Source: Nisaea sp. (lineage in GTDB: Bacteria > Pseudomonadota > Alphaproteobacteria > Thalassobaculales > Thalassobaculaceae). Taken from it: a DNA stretch of 64,000 nucleotides. Below are positions 7,770 to 16,669 of the stretch, piece after piece. Position numbers and translations under genes: made by a program. Location: the NCBI RefSeq assembly GCF_034670185.1, contig NZ_JAXMNY010000001.1, positions 1,364,001 through 1,428,000 on the forward strand. Direction: 5' to 3'. The notes beneath the pieces were generated by a model. The model saw nothing but the letters and a program-made list of their open reading frames with translations. It ran no database searches and had not been told where the DNA came from. Position 1 is the stretch's first letter, and the number at the start of each line of letters is the position of its first letter.

Positions 7770-9047
7770 TTATGCGCTGGATCCAACGTCCTCGCGGCGC
7801 TCTCCGTGCACCATGATCGGCGGAGCGCCATTCTCGACCGTCTCGCCGTTGATGATGATTTCCTCGACATCTTCCATGCCCGGCAAATCAAACATCGGAT
7901 CGAGCAGAATGCCTTCCATGATGGACCGCAGACCACGCGCGCCGGTCTTCCGTTCGATGGCCTTGTCGGCGATTGCCTTCAGGGCCTCCTCGCGGAACTC
8001 CAGATTGACGTTCTCCATCTCGAACAGCCGCTGGTACTGCTTGACCAGAGCGTTCTTGGGTTTCGTCAGAATCTCGACCAGTGCTTCGTTATCAAGGTCT
8101 TCCAGCGTCGCGACGACCGGCAGACGGCCAACGAATTCCGGGATAAGACCGAATTTCAGCAGATCCTCAGGCTCGACTTCGCGCAGCACCTCACCGGTGC
8201 GGCGATCGTCCGGATCCTTCACGTCTGCCCCGAAACCGATGGAGGAGCCCTGTGAGCGGTTCGATATAATTTTCTCGAGACCCGCAAAGGCACCGCCACA
8301 GATGAACAGGATGTTCGTTGTGTCGACCTGGAGGAATTCCTGCTGTGGATGTTTACGCCCGCCCTGCGGCGGCACGGAGGCAACGGTGCCTTCCATGATC
8401 TTAAGCAGGGCCTGCTGCACGCCCTCACCCGACACATCGCGGGTAATTGACGGGTTGTCGGATTTCCGGCTGATCTTGTCGACCTCGTCGATATAGACGA
8501 TGCCACGCTGCGCCCGCTCGACATTGTAGTCGGCCGCCTGCAACAGCTTCAGAATGATGTTCTCGACATCCTCGCCGACATAACCGGCCTCGGTCAGGGT
8601 TGTCGCATCCGCCATGGTGAAGGGGACATCAATGATCCGGGCCAGGGTCTGGGCCAGCAGCGTCTTGCCGCAACCGGTCGGACCAACCAGCAGGATGTTG
8701 GATTTCGCCAACTCTACATCGTTGTTCTTGCTGGAGTGCGACAGGCGCTTGTAGTGGTTATGCACCGCTACAGACAGAATCCGCTTCGCATAGGGCTGAC
8801 CGATTACATAATCGTCCAGCACATCCATGATGTCACGGGGGGTCGGAACCCCGTCGCGCGACTTCACAAGCGTTGTCTTGTGCTCTTCACGGATGATGTC
8901 CATGCAGAGTTCGACGCACTCGTCGCAGATAAAGACCGTCGGGCCCGCGATCAGTTTGCGGACCTCGTGCTGACTCTTGCCGCAGAACGAGCAGTACAAG
9001 GTGTTCTTCGAATCACCACCGTTCGTGCTTCCGCCGGATTTGCTCAT
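7770..9047 (-). CDS. clpX: ATP-dependent Clp protease ATP-binding subunit ClpX
   Basis: ClpX is the AAA+ unfoldase that feeds substrates into ClpP. The N-terminal zinc-binding domain shows the four-Cys pattern (CSFC then CDEC), followed by Walker A GPTGCGKT, Walker B IVYIDEVDK and the sensor/arginine region near the C-terminus. With the ATG at 9047 the product is 425 residues, the normal size; a GTG at 9056 would add three residues. It sits between clpP and lon on the same strand. In alphaproteobacteria ClpXP also degrades cell-cycle regulators, which connects functionally with the GcrA gene in this window. Confidence 0.97.
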   Translation of the reverse strand: MSKSGGSTNGGDSKNTLYCSFCGKSQHEVRKLIAGPTVFICDECVELCMDIIREEHKTTLVKSRDGVPTPRDIMDVLDDYVIGQPYAKRILSVAVHNHYKRLSHSSKNNDVELAKSNILLVGPTGCGKTLLAQTLARIIDVPFTMADATTLTEAGYVGEDVENIILKLLQAADYNVERAQRGIVYIDEVDKISRKSDNPSITRDVSGEGVQQALLKIMEGTVASVPPQGGRKHPQQEFLQVDTTNILFICGGAFAGLEKIISNRSQGSSIGFGADVKDPDDRRTGEVLREVEPEDLLKFGLIPEFVGRLPVVATLEDLDNEALVEILTKPKNALVKQYQRLFEMENVNLEFREEALKAIADKAIERKTGARGLRSIMEGILLDPMFDLPGMEDVEEIIINGETVENGAPPIMVHGERREDVGSSA

Positions 9048-9221
9048 CTTATCCACATTCGTTACGGGACGGCTGAATGGTCATGTTAGCCAAAGGCGCC
9101 GAAGCCGCACAACGTGAAAAAATCATGTCATACTAGGCAACGGCTGTAGAACCCGGTGCGGCCATGCCGCAGAACACCCCCGTCAGCCATCTCGGGCGGG
9201 GCCATTCTCGTTCCCGGTCAA

Positions 9222-9863
9222 TCAGCTCTTGGCGTCGTCTTCCTTGGCATCGAGAGGCCGTTTATCAACGACTTCGTCGATCAAGCCGAACTTTTTGGCT
9301 TCCTCGGGCACCATGAAATTATCGCGTTCCATACCCGATTCAATATCTTCGACCTTGCGGCCGGTATGTTTCACGTAAATTTCGTTCAGGCGCGCACGTG
9401 TCTTGAGGATTTCGCGGGCATGAATCTCGATATCGCTGGCCTGCCCCTGGAATCCGCCGGACGGCTGATGGATCATTATTTTCGCATTCGGCAGGCAATA
9501 ACGCTTACCGGCAGCACCCGCAGTAAGAAGAAGAGAGCCCATGGAAGCCGCCTGCCCGATGCAGACAGTCGAGACGTCCGGGCGGATGTATTCCATCGTG
9601 TCGTACATCGCCAGGCCTGAGGTTACGACCCCGCCCGGAGAGTTGATGTACATGGAGATGTCTTTTTTCGGATTCTCAGCTTCCAGATACAGAAGCTGAG
9701 CGCAGACGACGCTGGAGATCGCGTCGTTGATTGGGCCGACAACAAAGATGATCCGCTCTTTCAGCAAGCGGGAATAGATATCGTAGGCCCGCTCCCCGCG
9801 GTTGGTCTGTTCGACCACCATGGGGACCAAGGAGTTCATATAGATCTCTGCGGGATCATGCAT
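9222..9863 (-). CDS. clpP: ATP-dependent Clp protease proteolytic subunit ClpP
   Basis: Serine protease forming the tetradecameric chamber of ClpXP/ClpAP. The catalytic Ser107 is in GQAASMGS and the catalytic His132 in MIHQPSGG, with the Asp in ERDNFM completing the triad. I place the start at the ATG at 9863 (MHDPAEIYMNSLVPMV), which has GAAGG about 8 bases upstream and gives 213 residues. The open frame continues to 9911, and an ATG at 9878 is the alternative. The gene lies between tig and clpX, the near-universal order. Confidence 0.96.
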   Translation of the reverse strand: MHDPAEIYMNSLVPMVVEQTNRGERAYDIYSRLLKERIIFVVGPINDAISSVVCAQLLYLEAENPKKDISMYINSPGGVVTSGLAMYDTMEYIRPDVSTVCIGQAASMGSLLLTAGAAGKRYCLPNAKIMIHQPSGGFQGQASDIEIHAREILKTRARLNEIYVKHTGRKVEDIESGMERDNFMVPEEAKKFGLIDEVVDKRPLDAKEDDAKS

Positions 9864-9934
9864 TGTGTCGGCCTTCATCGGGTTACGTCGCAATCGGTTG
9901 GTAATCAGCATATGGGACGTTCAGTCCCTGATGA

Positions 9935-11428
9935 CTACCCTTCCGCAGCGTCGTCTGTTTTTTTCGTTTTTGCAGCAGGCTTTTTCGCCGGTGCTTTCTT
10001 TTTCGCAGCAGGCTTTTTGGCCGCAGCCTTCTTCGCCGGCTTTTCCTCAGAGGCCGAATCGTCTTCGTCTTCCTTGAAGAGATCTTCCGCAGCAACCGTC
10101 TTGTCGGTCACCTTGGCCATCTCGACAATGAAGTCGACAATCTTGTCCTCAAGCAGCGGCGCCCGGATGTTGGCCTGGGCCTGGGCGTTCTGCTGGTAGA
10201 ACTGCACGACCTGCTGTTCCTGACCCGGATATTTGGTGGCTTCCTGATAGATCGCCCGAGCGACTTCCTCGTCACCGATCGAAATGTTGTTCAGGCGGCC
10301 GACTTCCTGCAGCAGGAGACCGAGACGAACCCGGCGTTCGGCGATGCCACGATATTCAGCCTTTTCTTCGTCGCTGAGCGACTCGTCAGCTGCATGCGCG
10401 TGATCATGATCATGATCATGGTCATGGTCGTGGTCATGGTCGTGGTCGTGGTCGTGATCATGCTGCTGCGGCTTCACAGCCTGACAGATCGCGTCATATT
10501 CAGCCTGCACCATGCCTTCCGGCACTTCGAAGGAATGCTGCTTCTCAAGCGTATCGAGCAGAGTCCGCTTCAGTTTGGTCCGGGCGGCGCCGACATATTC
10601 CTGCGACAGCTGGCCCTTGATCGCTTCCTTCAGGGTGTCGAGATCATCCATGCCGAACAGCTTGGCGAACTCGTCATCAATCTTCGGGTCGGTGGTCTCG
10701 CGGATCTCGATGACTTCGGTCTCGAAGATCGCTTCCTTACCCGCCAGAGTGGCCTGGCCGTAATCTTCCGGGAAGGTAACTTTCACGTCGAGCTTGTCTT
10801 CGGCATTCACACCGATCAGCTGGTCTTCAAAGCCCGGGATAAAGGTGCCCGAGCCGAGTTCCAGATGATGGCCTTCGGCAGTACCGCCATCAAATGCGAC
10901 GCCGTCGACCATGCCCTTGAAGTTGATGACAACGGTGTCACCGGACTTGGACTTCCGCTTGCGCTTGATCGGCTCGGAGCTCTTGTGCTGGGTCGCGAGC
11001 TTGCCGATAGCCTCATCCAGATCAGCATCGCTCGGCTCTGCGGTCAGACGCTCGATCTCAAGGGTCGAGAAATCGATCGGAGTGATTTCCGGCATGATGT
11101 CGACCACCATGCTGAATTCGAGATCGCCACCTTCGTCGAATTTGGTGATCTCGATCTGCGGCTGCGTTGCAGCCCGGAGATCGCGCTCGTCGAGAGTCTT
11201 CTGCGACGTCTCGTTGACGGTCTTCTCCAGCACTTCGCCCATCACGGAAGGGCCGTAACGCTTCTTCAGGAGCGCGACGGGAACCTTACCCGGGCGGAAG
11301 CCCGGCATGTTGATGGTCGGGGCTAGCTGCGTCAGACGCGCATCGACCTCGCCGTTAATCGTCTCGGCGGGAATCACGACCTGGAATTCGCGCTTCAGGC
11401 CTTCGGAGGAAGTTTCAGTAACCTGCAT
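9935..11428 (-). CDS. tig: trigger factor with His-Asp repeat and Lys/Ala-rich tail
   Basis: Ribosome-associated chaperone and peptidyl-prolyl isomerase that binds nascent chains at the exit tunnel. The ribosome-binding domain has the signature GFRPGKVP (43-50). The FKBP-type domain includes GDTVVINFKG and GSGTFIPGFE (about 165-220), and the C-terminal chaperone domain follows. The start is the ATG at 11428 (MQVTETSSEG), giving 497 residues; the upstream open frame reads through tRNA-Leu and is ignored. Two features are odd. Residues 323-343 are (HD)10H followed by AHA, inside the chaperone domain. The last ~34 residues are a KKPAAKK-type basic tail like histone H1. Typical trigger factors are ~430-450 aa, so the excess length lies in these segments. 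Confidence 0.95.
   Translation of the reverse strand: MQVTETSSEGLKREFQVVIPAETINGEVDARLTQLAPTINMPGFRPGKVPVALLKKRYGPSVMGEVLEKTVNETSQKTLDERDLRAATQPQIEITKFDEGGDLEFSMVVDIMPEITPIDFSTLEIERLTAEPSDADLDEAIGKLATQHKSSEPIKRKRKSKSGDTVVINFKGMVDGVAFDGGTAEGHHLELGSGTFIPGFEDQLIGVNAEDKLDVKVTFPEDYGQATLAGKEAIFETEVIEIRETTDPKIDDEFAKLFGMDDLDTLKEAIKGQLSQEYVGAARTKLKRTLLDTLEKQHSFEVPEGMVQAEYDAICQAVKPQQHDHDHDHDHDHDHDHDHDHDHAHAADESLSDEEKAEYRGIAERRVRLGLLLQEVGRLNNISIGDEEVARAIYQEATKYPGQEQQVVQFYQQNAQAQANIRAPLLEDKIVDFIVEMAKVTDKTVAAEDLFKEDEDDSASEEKPAKKAAAKKPAAKKKAPAKKPAAKTKKTDDAAEG
10400..10462 (-). repeat. hexanucleotide-like repeat encoding (His-Asp)10-His in tig
   Basis: Twenty-one consecutive codons alternate CAT/CAC and GAT/GAC. 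The synonymous third positions vary, so the amino-acid pattern is more regular than the DNA. This argues for selection on the protein, not a recent slippage artefact. The run is in frame with tig and is flanked by QQ on one side and AHA on the other. Confidence 0.9.
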
Positions 11429-11491
11429 TGGTTTTCGCTCAATCTGCTTCGTCTGCGTTCGCCCACGATACTCGCGCCATGGCCTGTCCGA

Positions 11492-11576
<85 letters not shown>

Positions 11577-11663
11577 GAGCCTTCTTGGCGTCCATGGAGG
11601 CGCCATGTCGTATAGGACCGGCATGGCTATCCGAACCGGCCCGGCACGTCAACAGTTATGGCT

Positions 11664-13082
11664 TCAGTCGCGGAGTAACGGTTTCACTGAGGAAGAGACC
11701 GCGATTTTCCCGGAGGAGGAATAGGCGCCGCTATTACTCTCGATGTCGCTCACCCGATACAGATAATTGATCATCATTCCATGGGCTTGGGAGAGGCCTT
11801 TTGGGGATGTGTCCCCAAGCCAGTTAAGCCGCTCCATGCGGGCACCGTTCGACAGATGGAAATGTGCAACCGGGTCCTTGGCCTTGCCATCCGGACGGCG
11901 CTCCCCGTGAAGATAATGTGCCGCCATACGGCTCACCGGCATCTTCAAGGCAGCCGCCAACTGCTCATCCTGATTCCAGTCCGGGCGTCCCAAGGCGGAT
12001 TTCAGCCGTTCACCATCGCTCTTGCCATCCACAAGTGGGGAAAGGGCCTTACGCTCCGCGTTGGTCAACTCGAAGGCGTCTTCATCCAGTATCTGCGCCG
12101 ACCATTTACCAAATCCCGGAATCGGCGACAGGGTCGCAAATTTCTTCAAATTCGGCACGTCGTGCTTCAGCAGCTCGACGACCCTCTTGATCAGGAAGTT
12201 GCCGAAACTGATGCCGACAAGCCCCTTTTGCGCATTGGAGATCGAGTAGAAGATCGCCGTGGTGGCTGCCGAGACATCGCCCATCGGCGCATTTGCATCG
12301 AGAATGTCGTGCACATTGGCCGCCATCTCAGGCACCAGCGCGACTTCCACAAAAATCAACGGCTCGTGCGGCATCGCCGGGTGAAAATATGCGAAACAGC
12401 GCCGATCGGAATCGAGTCGGTTTTTCAGATCGTCCCATGAACGGATCTCGTGCACCGCTTCATAGGCGATCAGTTTTTCGAGAATCGCCGCCGGGCTTTC
12501 CCATGTGATCAGTTTCAGCTCCAGAAGGCCGACATCGAACCAGGCGCTCAGCATCTCTCGCAGGTCGTCCGAGAGCGCCTTGATCGCCGGCTCGGCACGA
12601 GCGTAACCGAGCATCACCACCCGCATGTCGACGAGAAACTTCACGCCTTCCGGCAGTGTCGTGAAACGCTTGAGCAGTCCGCGCCAGCGTGGTTCAAGAG
12701 CGCGGCGCAGGATGGCTTCCGCTTTCTCTCGCCCCTTATCGTCCTTGGCAGCCTTGACTCCGTCGATAGCCGTATCGACGGCGGTACGGTCGACACCGTA
12801 ATTTTCCGCCAGAAGCTTGAGGAAACGGAGCTGTCCGGTTGGCTCAAGCGCCAGATACATCCTGCCGAGATCTGCCGCACGGGCCCGGGCGGAAACCTCG
12901 TCCGCGCGCACCGTCAGGCAATCTTCCATCTGCTGGCGCACGCGCTCCAGATCCTCATCGGGAAGATCCGGGCGTGGCAAGCCGGAGAACATGTGACGCG
13001 TTGAATCCGAGAGCCCTGACCATGCGTGGCGCAGGTTGGTCAGGGTCCGGTCGATGAAACTAGTCGCTTGATCGTTTGGCAT
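11664..13082 (-). CDS. malonyl-CoA decarboxylase
   Basis: The 472-residue protein fits the malonyl-CoA decarboxylase family, which converts malonyl-CoA to acetyl-CoA and CO2. There is a helical N-terminal domain and a C-terminal GNAT-like catalytic domain. The family stretches around CFAYFHPAMPHEPLIFVEV, FYSISNAQKGL and FATLSPIPGF are clear, as is the C-terminal VAHFHLSNGARMERLNW segment with the catalytic His. I use the ATG at 13082; a TTG at 13088 extends the frame by two codons. It is not beside malonate transport or malonyl-CoA synthetase genes here, so it may act on malonyl-CoA from general metabolism. Confidence 0.9.
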   Translation of the reverse strand: MPNDQATSFIDRTLTNLRHAWSGLSDSTRHMFSGLPRPDLPDEDLERVRQQMEDCLTVRADEVSARARAADLGRMYLALEPTGQLRFLKLLAENYGVDRTAVDTAIDGVKAAKDDKGREKAEAILRRALEPRWRGLLKRFTTLPEGVKFLVDMRVVMLGYARAEPAIKALSDDLREMLSAWFDVGLLELKLITWESPAAILEKLIAYEAVHEIRSWDDLKNRLDSDRRCFAYFHPAMPHEPLIFVEVALVPEMAANVHDILDANAPMGDVSAATTAIFYSISNAQKGLVGISFGNFLIKRVVELLKHDVPNLKKFATLSPIPGFGKWSAQILDEDAFELTNAERKALSPLVDGKSDGERLKSALGRPDWNQDEQLAAALKMPVSRMAAHYLHGERRPDGKAKDPVAHFHLSNGARMERLNWLGDTSPKGLSQAHGMMINYLYRVSDIESNSGAYSSSGKIAVSSSVKPLLRD

Positions 13083-13113
13083 TTTCAAAAGATGGCCCAG
13101 CTGCGCGCTACCT

Positions 13114-14622
13114 TCAACGCTCTCTTGGTGAAGAATTTGAGGAAATCTCCAACCATCGGAGATCTTCGGCGAATATCCGCGGAAAAATTTCTGGCAAATC
13201 TTCAGCGATCAGGCCCGGCCCGAACCGGCTGGCCGCCGCTCCATTGAGCCAAACCGCGGCTGCAGCCGCTTCGAAAGCGGGCATGCCTTGTGTCAACAAC
13301 CCGAGGATTGTGCCGGCCAGTACATCACCGGTTCCCCCCGTCGCCAACCACGGCGGCGCATTGCCATTGATCGCTGCCCGGCAATCCGGCGCGGCAATCA
13401 CCGTGTCCGGCCCTTTCAAAACAACGACGGCGCCAACCAGCGCCGCCGCCGCGCGCGCCATCTCCAGCTTGCTACCGGAAAGATCTGGAAACAGGCGGGC
13501 AAACTCACCTTGATGCGGCGTCAAAACGGCAGGTGCCCGGATCATGCTGGAGAGAGCCTCCGCCTCTCCAGCGAAAACCGTAAGCGCATCCGCATCAAGC
13601 ACAACAGTCCGCTCCGCCAGGAGCGCTGCCTCAGCAATTGACCGCGTATGCTCTGAAACACCATGCCCCGGCCCCACCAGGACAGCATTCTTGCGGGCGT
13701 CCTCCAACAGGCTGCTGAATGCCGCAACATCATCGGCCGGCGCCGTAATAACGCCCGGTGCATCGGCGGAAAACAGCGGACACAAGCTCGAGGGCGCCGC
13801 AACAGTCAACAGTCCGGCCCCGGACCGGCGTGCAGCCCGCGCGGCAAGACGCCCGGCCCCCGTCATTGCTCCCCCGCTTATAACAGCGTGGCCGCGTGTA
13901 TATTTATGGCTCGAAGCATCCGGCCGGGGCAGGACCAAGGCCCACAGCTCCCGCGCGTTCTCGAAAGTGGCGGGAACGATCTCGCGCAGCACGTCCGCCC
14001 TGATCCCGATATCGGTAACGACGAGTTCCCCCGACAGGGCGCGTCCCGGATAAAGCATATGCCCCGGCTTCTTGCAGAAGAACGTAACTGTCATCACAGC
14101 CGGGACGGCGACCCCACGCACGGCGCCGGTGTTCCCATCGACGCCGCTCGGCATATCGACCGCAACAGACGTCAGAGCTCCGTCGCACACCATCGACTCG
14201 GCACGCGCCAGGAAATCGAACGCAACACCGCCAATATCGCGCGCCAGCCCGGCGCCAAAAAGCGCATCGACCAGCAACTCAACCCCATCGAGCAGATCAG
14301 GCGTCAATGCGGCAACCTGGCCATCCCACTTTGCAGCAGCAAGCGCAGCGTCACCCCGTAGGTCCTCACGCTTCCCCAACAACGTCAGCTCGACGTCCCA
14401 ACCCCGCTCCTGTAGCAATCGAGCGACGACAAAACCGTCACCTCCATTGTTCCCGGGACCACAGACGACGAGTGTCCTGCGCGGCGTAAACCGGGCGGCG
14501 ATAGCATCAGAGACGGTCACGCCGGCGGTTTCCATCAACTCGATACCGGGCGTACCGCAACGAATCGTTATCCGGTCCGCCTCACCCATTTCCTCGACAC
14601 TGAGCAGCGTCAGATCGTCCAC
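13114..14622 (-). CDS. nnr: bifunctional NAD(P)HX epimerase / ADP-dependent NAD(P)HX dehydratase
   Basis: This repair enzyme returns damaged, hydrated NADH and NADPH to the active form. The N-terminal YjeF-type epimerase domain (about 1-210) has VVCGPGNNGGDGFV, and the C-terminal ribokinase-like dehydratase domain (about 225-490) has the ATP-binding ATGGTGDVLAG and TPHQGEFARL motifs. The 502-residue length fits the fused form. The start is a GTG at 14622 with GGAG 6 bases upstream. The gene is near the malonyl-CoA decarboxylase on the same strand, only ~30 bases apart, so they are probably co-transcribed. Confidence 0.95.
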   Translation of the reverse strand: MDDLTLLSVEEMGEADRITIRCGTPGIELMETAGVTVSDAIAARFTPRRTLVVCGPGNNGGDGFVVARLLQERGWDVELTLLGKREDLRGDAALAAAKWDGQVAALTPDLLDGVELLVDALFGAGLARDIGGVAFDFLARAESMVCDGALTSVAVDMPSGVDGNTGAVRGVAVPAVMTVTFFCKKPGHMLYPGRALSGELVVTDIGIRADVLREIVPATFENARELWALVLPRPDASSHKYTRGHAVISGGAMTGAGRLAARAARRSGAGLLTVAAPSSLCPLFSADAPGVITAPADDVAAFSSLLEDARKNAVLVGPGHGVSEHTRSIAEAALLAERTVVLDADALTVFAGEAEALSSMIRAPAVLTPHQGEFARLFPDLSGSKLEMARAAAALVGAVVVLKGPDTVIAAPDCRAAINGNAPPWLATGGTGDVLAGTILGLLTQGMPAFEAAAAAVWLNGAAASRFGPGLIAEDLPEIFPRIFAEDLRWLEISSNSSPRER

Positions 14623-14736
14623 ATGCCTCTCCAGCCCTTGAGTCGGGCGGAGGATAGGACGAGAGTGCCGGTCATGGAATGCGGTAAATCCGCGCTGGTC
14701 CAGTCACCACGCTCACAATAACCTCAGGAATTCCCG

Positions 14737-15120
14737 ATGACAGCCCTGAACCGTGCCCTCTGGATCGCCCTCGGCCTCGCCGGTCTCGTCGCCGTCGGCA
14801 TTGGCGCCTACGGCGCACATGCGGCCGGGTTCGACAGCGTCGCCCATGACCGGTTTGCCAGCGCCCTGCTCTATCACCTGGTTCATCTATCGGGGATAGC
14901 CGCCGCATTACTGCTCAACGGGCGTAAAGCCTCACCGTTGGCCACGGCAAGCGCCTGCCTGTTTCTGCTCGGGATGCTGCTTTTCTCGGGATCGCTCTAT
15001 GCCAGCGCATTCAGCGGAGGCGCCACGCCGACGGCGCTCGCCCCGTATGGGGGCATGTCCTTCATGCTCGGATGGCTCACTCTCGGTGTTGCCGGAGCCC
15101 GTTCGGTAGAAGGTACTTAG
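14737..15120 (+). CDS. DUF423 family inner membrane protein
   Basis: A 127-residue, highly hydrophobic protein with four predicted transmembrane helices (about 8-28, 40-60, 68-90 and 96-120). The early motif GAYGAHAAG and a short loop match the DUF423 (YgdD-like) family of small membrane proteins, whose function is not established. It is transcribed away from nnr and is followed by tRNA-His on the opposite strand. Confidence 0.88.
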   Translation: MTALNRALWIALGLAGLVAVGIGAYGAHAAGFDSVAHDRFASALLYHLVHLSGIAAALLLNGRKASPLATASACLFLLGMLLFSGSLYASAFSGGATPTALAPYGGMSFMLGWLTLGVAGARSVEGT

Positions 15121-15131
15121 AAAAGAGGGAG

Positions 15132-15209
15132 TGGGGCGAGTGATGGGTCTTGAACCCACGACCTCCAGATCCACAATCTGGCGCTCTAACCAGCTGAGCT
15201 ACACCCGCC
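15132..15209 (-). tRNA. tRNA-His (GTG)
   Basis: The minus strand folds as a tRNA with acceptor GCGGGTG paired to CACTCGC. The discriminator is C and CCA is encoded, and an extra 5' G (position -1, base 15209) sits opposite the discriminator C, as expected for tRNA-His. The anticodon loop TTGTGGA gives GTG for His. Confidence 0.96.
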
Positions 15210-15301
15210 ACAAGTCCGCTCGCTCAATCGCGAGGGCCGTTTACCTACTGTAACATAGCAGGCTCGTCAACCGGTTTACCGCGTCGTAATGCCGGTTCTT
15301 T

Positions 15302-16465
15302 TCAGCCGCCGAAATGCGCGGCCAACCGGCCGAATGCCTCATCAAGAACGGCATCCTGCTTGGCGAAGCAAAAGCGGATGAAATTCTTTGACGCCTCGCC
15401 GGAGTAAAACCCGCTGACCGGCAGGGCCGTGACCCCGGCTTCGGTCGTGATATGGCGGCAGAACGCGGCGTCGTCTCCGTCAAAGCCAAGACCGGAAATA
15501 TCGACGAACTGGAAATAAGTTCCTTCGCACTCAACACACTCGAACCCGTTGATCCCGCTCAGCCCGTCGGCAAGACGATCCCGCTTGGCCTGCATTGAGT
15601 CCCGCAGCCCGTTGAAATAGCTGTCATCCTGGCCAAGACCAAAGGCAACCGCGCGCTGCAGGTTCGGCGCCGTGGTGAAGACCAGAAACTGATGCGCCTT
15701 GGAAATGGGCTGCAACAGCTCCGCCGGTGCGGTCACATAGCCGACCTTCCAGCCGGTCACTGAAAAAGTCTTGCCGGCGGAACCGATCCGGACGGAGCGC
15801 TCACGCATTCCCGGCAATGTCATCAGCGGATGGTGCTGGCGGCCGTCGAAGGCCATATGCTCATAGACCTCGTCACAAACGGCGTAGCAATCGTGCTCGA
15901 TCACAGTCTCGGCAATCGCTTTCAGCTCGGTCTCGGTAAACACTTTGGAGGCGGGGTTCATCGGCGAATTCAGAACCACGAGCTTGGTTTTCTCGCTGAA
16001 AGCAGCCTTGAAAGCCGCGATATCGAGCTTCCATTCCGGCGGGCGCAGGGTCACCACCTTCGGAATGCCCCCTGCCCGCTTGATGATCGGCAGGTAGCAA
16101 TCGTATGTAGGCTCGATCAGCACAACCTCGTCGCCCGGCTCGATCAGACCGAAAAAGCAGGCAGCCAGGCCTTCCGTCGCCCCGGTGCTGACCATGACCT
16201 CGCTCTGCCAATCCACATCAAGACCGTAGAATCGCTTGTTGTGATCGGCGACGGCCCGACGCAATTCCGGAACGCCAAGCATCGGCGGATACTGGTTCGG
16301 CCGGTCGAACAAAAAGTTCGACGCCTGCTGCAGAACCGCGTCCGGTCCGCTGTCGTCGGGAAACCCCTGCCCCAGATTAATCGAGCCATGTTCGATCGCC
16401 AGGCGCGACATGACCTCGAACACGGTTGTTCCGAAAGAGGACAACAGGCTGTTTGCAGGCTTCAT
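15302..16465 (-). CDS. PLP-dependent class I/II aminotransferase
   Basis: Fold-type I aminotransferase of about 387 residues. The N-terminal INLGQGFPDDSGP segment, VSTGATEGL, NSPMNPASKV and the PLP-lysine motif GSAGKTFSVTGWKVGY are all visible. The sequence resembles the subgroup that includes methionine/kynurenine aminotransferase (YbdL-like), but substrate cannot be decided from sequence alone. I use the ATG at 16465 (MKPANSLL), preceded by GGAG at about 8 bases; the frame is open to 16504. It is divergent from a second aminotransferase gene at 16670. Confidence 0.9.
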   Translation of the reverse strand: MKPANSLLSSFGTTVFEVMSRLAIEHGSINLGQGFPDDSGPDAVLQQASNFLFDRPNQYPPMLGVPELRRAVADHNKRFYGLDVDWQSEVMVSTGATEGLAACFFGLIEPGDEVVLIEPTYDCYLPIIKRAGGIPKVVTLRPPEWKLDIAAFKAAFSEKTKLVVLNSPMNPASKVFTETELKAIAETVIEHDCYAVCDEVYEHMAFDGRQHHPLMTLPGMRERSVRIGSAGKTFSVTGWKVGYVTAPAELLQPISKAHQFLVFTTAPNLQRAVAFGLGQDDSYFNGLRDSMQAKRDRLADGLSGINGFECVECEGTYFQFVDISGLGFDGDDAAFCRHITTEAGVTALPVSGFYSGEASKNFIRFCFAKQDAVLDEAFGRLAAHFGG

Positions 16466-16669
16466 CTGGGCGACTCCGAAGGATTCCGCAACATTAGGAG
16501 GCATGGCGCTTAGCCCAAGGTTGCGGCCAATGCAAGGCCTCCGCAGCAGTGCTGCAACGCAGCACGCATTGCACGTGACGAAACTGCCAATTGAGCGGCT
16601 CTTTCCGCGCCGCTATAAGGGCGTCACGGAAATAAATAAATTCCCGATAAAATCGGAAGGAACAGGGTC

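Noticed and set aside
10394..11326. A plus-strand frame across tig beginning with alternating Met/Ile/Val residues that looks like a membrane helix
   Set aside because: The hydrophobic start is only the reverse complement of the His-Asp codons of tig; it is an artefact.
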